Of a DNA stretch of 8,198 nucleotides, positions 1 through 5,170 are shown in pieces. The DNA lies in the NCBI GenBank assembly GCA_900548215.1, contig URJI01000108.1:1-8198 (forward strand). Reading direction: 5' to 3'. Origin of the DNA: an uncultured Coprococcus sp. (GTDB taxonomy: Bacteria; Bacillota; Clostridia; Lachnospirales; Lachnospiraceae). The number at the start of each line of letters is the position of its first letter. The first letter of the stretch is position 1. Below the pieces are notes generated by a model, which was not told where the DNA came from, made no database searches, and saw only the letters and a list, made by a program, of their open reading frames with translations. The position numbers were made by a program, and so were the translations under genes.

Positions 1-151
1 GAATCTCTAATTCGTACTCAGGTAAACTCTCACACTCTCCTATAAGTTTTGCGAACGAATGGACTTTTAGAAAATGATGCACTCTTCTTGAATCTCCTGA
101 ATAATACTCTACCATCTTCTCTTTTACTGTAGAAATCATATCTCTGCCCAT
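1..151 (-). CDS. HD-domain phosphohydrolase, N-terminal fragment (runs off left edge)
   Basis: Fifty codons are open from an ATG at 149-151 to the window edge, so only the N-terminus is present. The start is preceded by an AAAGG motif about 9 nt upstream. An in-frame ATG at codon 5 (137-139) is an alternative start. The visible protein has a helical N-terminus followed by HHFLKVHSFAKLIGE at about residues 25-39. In small clostridial HD-domain proteins a histidine in this helix begins the metal-binding HD fold, and a VHDIG motif would be expected shortly after the point where the window ends. Such proteins are metal-dependent phosphohydrolases acting on nucleotides or other phosphoesters; the substrate here is unknown. 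The gene is divergent from murI across a 318-bp AT-rich gap. The assignment comes from remembered family resemblance of a short fragment, so it is probable rather than certain. Confidence 0.68.
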   Translation of the reverse strand, partial: MGRDMISTVKEKMVEYYSGDSRRVHHFLKVHSFAKLIGECESLPEYELEI

Positions 152-206
152 ACTATCTATCCTTTCGTAACTAAACACTTCTACAATCTAAATGATGACT
201 CGTATC

Positions 207-215
207 ATTTTACCA
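207..215 (-). promoter_or_regulatory. Candidate extended -10 element for the HD-domain gene
   Basis: On the minus strand this reads TGGTAAAAT, a TGn extended -10 with five of six matches to TATAAT, about 55 nt upstream of the HD-gene ATG. No good -35 box is visible 16-19 bp upstream, which is tolerable for an extended -10 promoter. It partly overlaps a 17-bp dyad at 192-208 (ATGAT, 7-nt gap, ATCAT) that could be an operator. The region is AT-rich, so chance matches are likely. Confidence 0.28.
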
Positions 216-237
216 CTTGCCTGAACCGATAGTCTAC

Positions 238-251
238 ATGTTTATGAACAT
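238..251. promoter_or_regulatory. Small dyad ATGTTTATGAACAT in the divergent region
   Basis: This 14-bp near-perfect palindrome has arms ATGTT/AACAT with one imperfect central pair. It lies between the candidate HD-gene -10 element and the candidate murI promoter, where a regulator could contact both. It is AT-rich and short, and no second copy was seen in the window, so it may be chance. Confidence 0.18.
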
Positions 252-335
252 TTAATCTTTATACCAAATCATAATATTATTTATTCATATTTACTTTATG
301 TATAGAATATCTGCAAGTATTGTTTTCTGCATGCA

Positions 336-364
336 TTGTTTTTTTTGTGGTCAGATAGTATAAT
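336..364 (+). promoter_or_regulatory. Candidate sigma-70/SigA promoter for murI
   Basis: A perfect TATAAT -10 box lies at 359-364, and TTGTTT at 336-341 is in -35 position with an exact 17-bp spacer. Transcription would start near 371 and leave a leader of about 100 nt before the murI ATG at 470. The -35 box matches TTGACA only in its first three bases. A T-run at 339-346 overlaps the -35 region. No riboswitch-like structure was recognised in the leader. The rest of the 318-bp gap (152-469) shows no convincing gene. Confidence 0.5.
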
Positions 365-469
365 TTATGTAATATTGGTACTCATGTATAACACTAATAA
401 CCGATTGAAAATACTTACACATATAGTTGTTTTCTATAGAAAGATGTGTAATTCTTCTGGAGATAAATT

Positions 470-1237
470 ATGGATTCACGCGCAATAGGAATATTTGACT
501 CAGGATTTGGCGGTATCAGCGTATTAAAAGATGTCGTGGAACTTATGCCAAACGAAAATTATTTATATTATGGAGACTCGGCAAATGCACCATATGGCAC
601 AAAGCCGATTGAAACGATCATAACACTCTCTGAAAGATGTACGAATTTTCTTCTTGCAAAAAATGTCAAAGCTATAGTCATAGCGTGCAATACTGCAACA
701 AGTGCTGCCGCTTCAAAGCTCAGGGAACAACATCCTTCCATCCCGATAATCGGAATAGAGCCGGCTTTAAAACCTGCCGTTCTGTGGAAAGAGCACGACA
801 AAGTCGCTGTCATGGCAACGCCTGCTACTCTGTCACTCCCGAAATTTAAAGATCTTATGAGCCACTATTCAAAGGACTCTGACATATACCCAGTTCCATG
901 TCCGGGACTTGCAGATTATGTGGAAAAAGGAATACTTGATGGGGATGAGCTGACAGACTTTATCAGAAGTCTTCTTGCACCTGCACTAAAACACAACATT
1001 GATGCCATTGTACTTGGATGTACTCACTATCCCTTCGTGGAAAAAGTAATCCAGCAAATCGCCGGTCCTGGGGTTAAGATATTCAATGGTGCCCACGGCA
1101 CCGCCATGGAGCTTCAGCGAAGGCTTCGCATAGCAGAGCTGCTCACCCCTTCTGTGGAAAAAGGCACGGTGGAATTCTACAACAGCAGTCTGGATCCCAA
1201 TATGATAAGCCTTTGTCATCAACTTTTTGAAGCATAA
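470..1237 (+). CDS. murI: Glutamate racemase
   Basis: This cytoplasmic cofactor-independent racemase interconverts L- and D-glutamate, supplying D-Glu for peptidoglycan stem peptides. At 255 aa it is slightly shorter than typical MurI (about 260-285 aa) but complete. The family landmarks are present: GIFDSGFGG at residues 7-15 with D10/S11, YGDSANAPYG at 34-43, the first catalytic cysteine C73 in ACNTATSA, and the second, C184, in GCTHYPF with H186. The two cysteines act as the acid/base pair on opposite faces of the substrate. After the second cysteine the protein has FNGAHGTA near residue 207, in the segment where many homologues have a DSG-like motif; this is a modest divergence. The start is well defined: TGGAGA lies 7 nt upstream of the ATG and an in-frame TAA sits at 464-466. 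The gene appears monocistronic, ending at the terminator hairpin at 1250-1323 and facing the minus-strand operon. Confidence 0.96.
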   Translation: MDSRAIGIFDSGFGGISVLKDVVELMPNENYLYYGDSANAPYGTKPIETIITLSERCTNFLLAKNVKAIVIACNTATSAAASKLREQHPSIPIIGIEPALKPAVLWKEHDKVAVMATPATLSLPKFKDLMSHYSKDSDIYPVPCPGLADYVEKGILDGDELTDFIRSLLAPALKHNIDAIVLGCTHYPFVEKVIQQIAGPGVKIFNGAHGTAMELQRRLRIAELLTPSVEKGTVEFYNSSLDPNMISLCHQLFEA

Positions 1238-1249
1238 ATGCCGGCCGGC

Positions 1250-1323
1250 TCAAAACATATATCCAACATAAAAAAGTCCGTGTATGTACATACACGGACT
1301 TTTTTGCTGAATATATGTTTTGA
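1250..1323. terminator. Two-tier inverted repeat, bidirectional intrinsic terminator
   Basis: The core is a perfect 36-bp palindrome at 1270-1305 (A6 GTCCGTGTATG TA and its mirror, ending in T6). It forms a stem of about 16 bp, GC-rich in its middle, with A-runs on one side and T-runs on the other, so either strand gives a stem followed by U's. A second perfect pair of 13-nt arms, TCAAAACATATAT (1250-1262) and ATATATGTTTTGA (1311-1323), encloses the core with small asymmetric internal loops of 7 and 5 nt. It lies 13 bp after the murI stop and 43 bp after the stop of the convergent minus-strand OCD-family gene, so it probably ends both transcripts. The remainder of the gap at 1324-1366 holds nothing recognised. 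Confidence 0.9.
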
Positions 1324-1366
1324 TCCTGACTATGACTTTATTATTAAAAGCTGGTTCTTTGAATAT

Positions 1367-2569
1367 TTAGAACGCGTATGGTCTGTCCCACACCTTGAGT
1401 TTCGTGCCGATGTCGTGGACAAGTGCATATGTATAGCACTCGTACGCCCATGCCACGTCCTCTGTTGGCATGCCCTCTATGGATACGAGGATGATCTCGT
1501 CGTCGGATTCACGGCCGGGCTTCTTGCCACGGATTATCTCTCCGAATGTAGTAAGGGAATCCCTCTCTATCAATCCATCCTGCACCATATAGACGAAGTC
1601 CTCTCCCATGCAGCCTGTGTGGAGTCTGTTGCCCTCCGCATCATATCCAACATTATCTTCCTCTGCGTAGTTCTCGTACATTCCGTAGTTGTCTATGACT
1701 TTTTTCAGGTCAACAATGCTCTTATGCTCCATATTGAAGGTACTTGTGGAGATGACCAGCGCTCCAGGCTTGAGCCACTCTCGCTTGTACTCTGGCCACT
1801 CGCCCTCCTTGCATGAGACTGCCTCAGTTATGATATCGGCATCCTTAAGTGCCTCCTCCATATCCTTGCACAGAACTATATTCTTTACCTGAGGATAGTT
1901 TTCCTCTATGTATTCCTTCATCTTGATCGCATTTGCCGATGTCGGTGAGCTTCCCTTTATCTTGATGGTGTCTATGTCAAATCTCTGTGACATGATGGCT
2001 CTGAGACTTGATCTGCATATGACTCCAGGGCCGACCAATGTGAGTACCTTTGAGTCATCCCTCGCAAGCAGCTTTGCCGCAAGTCCAGGCATAGCACCTG
2101 TTCTCATAGAACTAAGAAGATTTCCGGACATATATGCCAAGGGTTTTCCCGTCTCCACATCGTTGAGCATCATCATCAGTATGGAGCGTGGAAGTCCTAT
2201 CGATCTGTTGTTGCCATTTGATCCATACCACTTTTCACCTGCCACATGGAATCTTCCACCCAGGTATGCAGGCATAGCAATGAATCTTCTGTCTCTTGCA
2301 TTATTGACAGGGAAATTTTCTATAGGTGACTTCTTAGGAAAATACAGCATAAGTCCATGGGCATCATTGTAAGGTCCTCCCATAAGGAAGTCCCCATCCT
2401 CCATGAGTCCCATTGTCTCTTCCATCACATCAACGCATCTTCCAGGATGAAGCACTCCTGCATCTATCATATCCTCCTCGCTGAGGTAGAGGAAGCTTAT
2501 ATTCTGCTTGTCTGTTTCTATATTGCTCTTTCTTCCTGCCGCTTCTGATTCTACATCTCGGTTCTTCAT
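1367..2569 (-). CDS. Ornithine cyclodeaminase/mu-crystallin family oxidoreductase ("tyramine oxidase subunit B"-like subgroup)
   Basis: This is a soluble Rossmann-fold protein of 400 aa from the ATG at 2567-2569. The N-terminal half carries FLYLSEEDMIDAGVLH (residues 26-41) and AGEKWYGSN (110-118), with a lysine where the family binds the substrate carboxylate. RTGAMPG follows at 156-162, and the dinucleotide loop VGPGVICRSS begins at 179. Family members make or reduce cyclic or linear imines from amino acids using NAD(P). In true ornithine cyclodeaminase a catalytic aspartate lies in a VGAD-type segment after LKPG; here that segment reads LKPGALVISTSTFNMEH, so cyclodeaminase chemistry is doubtful. 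I recall that databases label proteins of this pattern tyramine oxidase subunit B; that name is unverified and the substrate unknown. A TTG at 2579-2581 gives four more residues. Neither start has ideal spacing: TAAGGA lies 3 nt before the ATG, and GAGAAAGG lies 13 nt before the ATG but 1 nt before the TTG. It is the last gene of the operon. Confidence 0.85.
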   Translation of the reverse strand: MKNRDVESEAAGRKSNIETDKQNISFLYLSEEDMIDAGVLHPGRCVDVMEETMGLMEDGDFLMGGPYNDAHGLMLYFPKKSPIENFPVNNARDRRFIAMPAYLGGRFHVAGEKWYGSNGNNRSIGLPRSILMMMLNDVETGKPLAYMSGNLLSSMRTGAMPGLAAKLLARDDSKVLTLVGPGVICRSSLRAIMSQRFDIDTIKIKGSSPTSANAIKMKEYIEENYPQVKNIVLCKDMEEALKDADIITEAVSCKEGEWPEYKREWLKPGALVISTSTFNMEHKSIVDLKKVIDNYGMYENYAEEDNVGYDAEGNRLHTGCMGEDFVYMVQDGLIERDSLTTFGEIIRGKKPGRESDDEIILVSIEGMPTEDVAWAYECYTYALVHDIGTKLKVWDRPYAF

Positions 2570-2593
2570 AATCCTTACCAAACCTTTCTCTCG

Positions 2594-3886
2594 TCATATA
2601 TCAGCTGTTTTTATTATTTTGCCGTGAATCTCATTTGACGCACGACACATGATCACTATACATACAATGGACACTGCACTTATCACTACGCTGGAATCCA
2701 TAAGCACTGTAAGTCCGTATCTGGAATTTATCCATCCACACAGCAGAGCTCCGATCCCCTCTCCGGCTCCCACCGTAAATGCGTTTATCAATGACATTCC
2801 CTTCACCACATCAGCGGGTGACAGCATCTCTTCTATAAGATACACACTTCCGGAATAAAATAACCCAAAGCCCAGCATCTCGCATCCCTGGGATATGACG
2901 ATCACCCACACATTGTCCGAGAATGCCGCGAACATGTTCTTGAATGTCATGAACACCGCACAGCACAGCATTATCTTATCAAGAGATATCCGCTTTCTGA
3001 ATTTTATGAGCAGGAATGCCGACGGGACTTCACTGACCGCCATCACGAACTCAGCCAGTCCATAATGAAAATTATTGCCACCCAGGCGTTCAAACACATT
3101 TATCAGGAATGTCGTTCCAACATTATATCCCATGAACATAACCGCTGAACCTATGAGAAACCACCTGTACTTCGGGTATGTTGTGAGCAGATATCCTGTG
3201 GTGTGTACCTCTGTTTTCCGGGCCTCCGTGATGTCTGCTGCTGTTCTCTCTCTTGCGCCCAAATTCCTATGATCGCTGCAGGATGATGTATCATCCATGA
3301 TCAGCAGCACCGCCAGCATCATGGCGGTGAACAGCATCTGCAGTATCAGAAGTCTGTTAGCATCATACCTGTCACAGAACACCCCAAACAGGACACATGC
3401 CACAGCCCACGCGCAGGAGCCTGCTGCCCTGCATATAGGGTAGTTGATATTTTTGCCACCATTCATATACTTTATAGACAGAGAATCTATAAGCGGTGAT
3501 ATGCATGTAAATGTAGCACCAAATCCGATGAACAGAATCACGGTCTGTACAAACGATAATTTATACTCATAAAAAACAAATGTCAACATCAGCGCCACAG
3601 CAGTCAGCACTGAGATGATATATTTTAACTGGATACGCTCTGCATACCTGTCGGAATATGCACCTATGATTATCTGAAACACTACAGTTGAAAATAATTT
3701 TACCGCATTTATTACTCCTATCTGTCCGTCCGTAAAACCTTTGTACTGCAGCATCTGCGTGAGGTATGCGTACGCAGATGCCGCACAGGTCCAGAACATC
3801 ATCTGTAATATTGCATATTTTATATTGAGTTTCACATTTTTCTTTTTTATAGATGTGTCTACGCGTATCTTTTTCTGCAAACCCAT
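2594..3886 (-). CDS. MFS transporter (MFS_1-like, 12-TM symporter type)
   Basis: This 430-aa integral membrane protein has the size and hydrophobic pattern of a 12-helix major facilitator. A basic cytoplasmic N-terminus (residues 1-20) precedes TM1. A motif-A-like loop GAYSDRYAERIQLKY lies at 75-89 between TM2 and TM3, and a charged central loop spans roughly 198-240 between the two six-helix halves. FTDGQIGVINAVK (51-63) resembles the start of TM2 in the LacY/nucleoside-H+ symporter-like branch. No substrate can be assigned. The ATG at 3884-3886 has TAGGA 7 nt upstream, and the TAG of that motif is the stop codon of the PotD-like gene, so the two are tightly coupled. Its stop is about two dozen bases before the OCD-family ATG. 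Its position after a binding protein suggests export or exchange of the imported compound or a product, which is inference. Confidence 0.85.
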   Translation of the reverse strand: MGLQKKIRVDTSIKKKNVKLNIKYAILQMMFWTCAASAYAYLTQMLQYKGFTDGQIGVINAVKLFSTVVFQIIIGAYSDRYAERIQLKYIISVLTAVALMLTFVFYEYKLSFVQTVILFIGFGATFTCISPLIDSLSIKYMNGGKNINYPICRAAGSCAWAVACVLFGVFCDRYDANRLLILQMLFTAMMLAVLLIMDDTSSCSDHRNLGARERTAADITEARKTEVHTTGYLLTTYPKYRWFLIGSAVMFMGYNVGTTFLINVFERLGGNNFHYGLAEFVMAVSEVPSAFLLIKFRKRISLDKIMLCCAVFMTFKNMFAAFSDNVWVIVISQGCEMLGFGLFYSGSVYLIEEMLSPADVVKGMSLINAFTVGAGEGIGALLCGWINSRYGLTVLMDSSVVISAVSIVCIVIMCRASNEIHGKIIKTADI

Positions 3887-3895
3887 AGGCTGTTC

Positions 3896-4990
3896 CTATC
3901 TGGATGATTTGATCTCCATGACCGCATCTGTCTCAGCTGATATCGCATCTGCATCAAATGTATTTATCATAAATATCCTCTTCTTCATATCATCTGTGAG
4001 CACACACAGCGGACTGTTCTTCAAGTCATCATCCAGATATTCTACTGCTGCTTTATTGGCACAGACGAACTGGAATTCATTTGTGAGTTCTGCAGATATG
4101 TCAGGTCTCAATATAAAGTTAAGGAACAGCTCTGCCTCCTCTTTGTGCTTTGAGCCTTTGAGCAGGACCATTGTATCCATTGAAAGTGAACACTGCTCAC
4201 CATCCATGACTATCTCAAGATCCGGATTCTCCTTCATCGCCTGGAGTGCCTCGCCGCTGTACATGAGAGCAACTGCTACCTCTCCCTTTGCCATACTGTC
4301 CCTCGTGTCTGTTGACGCTGCAAATGCCTTGATATATGGATTCAGCCCACTTATATAATCCTTTGCCTTTGCAATATCATCGAGGTTGCCCGATGTAGGA
4401 TCAAGGTCGCATCCCAGCAGACCTACACTCATAATAGCCTGGGAATCATCCACAAGCAAAATATTATTCTTCAGATTATCATTCTTCAAGTCTTCCATCT
4501 TATGGATCTCTATACCATAGTCGTCCAGCATCTTTTTATTTGCTATCCATACACAGGATGTTCCCATATATGGAACACAGTACTCTCCATCCGGATCACA
4601 CTGCATTGTCCTGTAAGTCTCATCGATATTGTCATAATAGGTGATCACATCCTTGTCCAGAGGCTCAAGCAGATCATTTGCCTTCATAGATTCTATGTAG
4701 AAGTTTGAAGGGACTGCAATGTCATATTCTGATCCTCCGCCCGCCATGAGCTTTGCCAGCATCTCGTCATTCGACTCAAATGTAGTCTCCACTACCTTTA
4801 TGCCATATTCCTCCTCAAATTTATTGAGAACATCTTCACTCATATACTCTGACCAGTTGTACAGATATATCTCCTTTGCGTATCCGTCTGCTGTTTTCTC
4901 TTCTGAATCGCTGCCACACGCTGTCATCGTAAATGCCATTGTCGCTGCAAGTGCTACAGCCATCATTTTTTTGATTTTTCCTCTTACCAT
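3896..4990 (-). CDS. potD: PotD-like polyamine-type ABC transporter substrate-binding lipoprotein
   Basis: This extracytoplasmic solute-binding lipoprotein is 364 aa from the ATG at 4988-4990. A basic N-terminus and hydrophobic stretch end in the lipobox MTAC, giving lipidated C25. PotD-family landmarks follow: LYNWSEYMSEDVLNKFEEEY from residue 43, FESNDEMLAKLMAGGGSEYD from residue 71, VPYMGTS at 139-145, ALMYSGEA at 241-248, and the C-terminal lobe ELFLNFILRPD. An ATG two codons earlier (4994-4996) is only 2 nt from GGAGG (4999-5003), whereas the chosen ATG is 8 nt away. W46 and Y49 match polyamine-contacting residues of E. coli PotD. The tryptophan of its FWMDS segment is replaced by serine here (SLSMDT, S270), although the neighbouring aspartate D272 is kept. 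The mature protein has seven further cysteines, which is many for this family. The ligand may therefore not be putrescine or spermidine. It overlaps the ribosome binding site of the next gene. Confidence 0.92.
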   Translation of the reverse strand: MVRGKIKKMMAVALAATMAFTMTACGSDSEEKTADGYAKEIYLYNWSEYMSEDVLNKFEEEYGIKVVETTFESNDEMLAKLMAGGGSEYDIAVPSNFYIESMKANDLLEPLDKDVITYYDNIDETYRTMQCDPDGEYCVPYMGTSCVWIANKKMLDDYGIEIHKMEDLKNDNLKNNILLVDDSQAIMSVGLLGCDLDPTSGNLDDIAKAKDYISGLNPYIKAFAASTDTRDSMAKGEVAVALMYSGEALQAMKENPDLEIVMDGEQCSLSMDTMVLLKGSKHKEEAELFLNFILRPDISAELTNEFQFVCANKAAVEYLDDDLKNSPLCVLTDDMKKRIFMINTFDADAISAETDAVMEIKSSR

Positions 4991-4998
4991 AGTCATTT

Positions 4999-5003
4999 CC
5001 TCC
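4999..5003 (-). promoter_or_regulatory. potD ribosome binding site that favours the second ATG
   Basis: GGAGG, within AAAGGAGG, is followed by AA ATG ACT ATG. The first ATG is 2 nt away, too close for efficient initiation; the second is 8 nt away and in the same frame. The second is therefore preferred as the start. Confidence 0.7.
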
Positions 5004-5015
5004 TTTTATTGAACA

Positions 5016-5048
5016 CCAGTCTGGCTAGTTTTCTTACTTCCAGACCGG
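5016..5048 (-). promoter_or_regulatory. Intercistronic hairpin just upstream of potD
   Basis: In the minus-strand transcript, CCGGTCTGG (5040-5048) pairs with CCAGACTGG (5016-5024) over 9 bp including one G-U pair, with a 15-nt A-rich loop. No U-run follows, so it is not a classic terminator. It ends 12 nt before the potD GGAGG. Hairpins in this position often stabilise the 5' end of a processed downstream message, which would help make the binding protein in excess over the permeases; that role here is inference. Confidence 0.55.
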
Positions 5049-5069
5049 ACCTGCATGATCCTGAGTTAT

Positions 5070-5170
5070 CGAATGGGGTCAGGCACCTTCGTCCCCAAAT
5101 GGGTCACCGAATGGGGTCAGGCACCTTCGTCCCCAAATGGGTCACCGAGTGGGGGCAGGCACCTTCGTCT
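5070..5170. repeat. 38-bp contiguous tandem repeat, two full and one partial copy
   Basis: Copies 1 (5070-5107) and 2 (5108-5145) are identical over 38 bp, beginning CGAATGGGGTCAGGCACCTT. Copy 3 (from 5146) keeps about 25 bp with two substitutions and then diverges into the amidohydrolase coding sequence. Each unit can form GGGG/CCCC hairpins (GGGGTCA...GTCCCC), and CCCC of one unit can also pair with GGGG of the next. The unit contains a shorter echo of itself (ATGGGTCAC against ATGGGGTCA). The GTCAGGCACCTT core resembles REP-like palindromic elements that I recall as dispersed in Firmicutes and sometimes linked to IS200-like REP-associated transposases; no such transposase is in the window. 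There are no spacers, so it is not a CRISPR array. Copies 2 and 3 supply the C-terminal codons and stop of the amidohydrolase gene. Confidence 0.92.

Noticed and set aside
384..490. Small plus-strand ORF starting at the ATG near 384 and overlapping the murI start
   Set aside because: No Shine-Dalgarno sequence precedes it, it is short and AT-driven, and it overlaps the clear murI start in another frame.
1238..1816. A 192-codon plus-strand open frame beginning right after the murI stop
   Set aside because: It runs through the terminator palindrome and then lies antisense to the well-supported OCD-family gene. It has no family resemblance and its ATG overlaps the murI stop region without a ribosome binding site.
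5070..5170. CRISPR array
   Set aside because: The 38-bp units are directly contiguous with no unique spacers, there are fewer than three full copies, and no cas genes are nearby.
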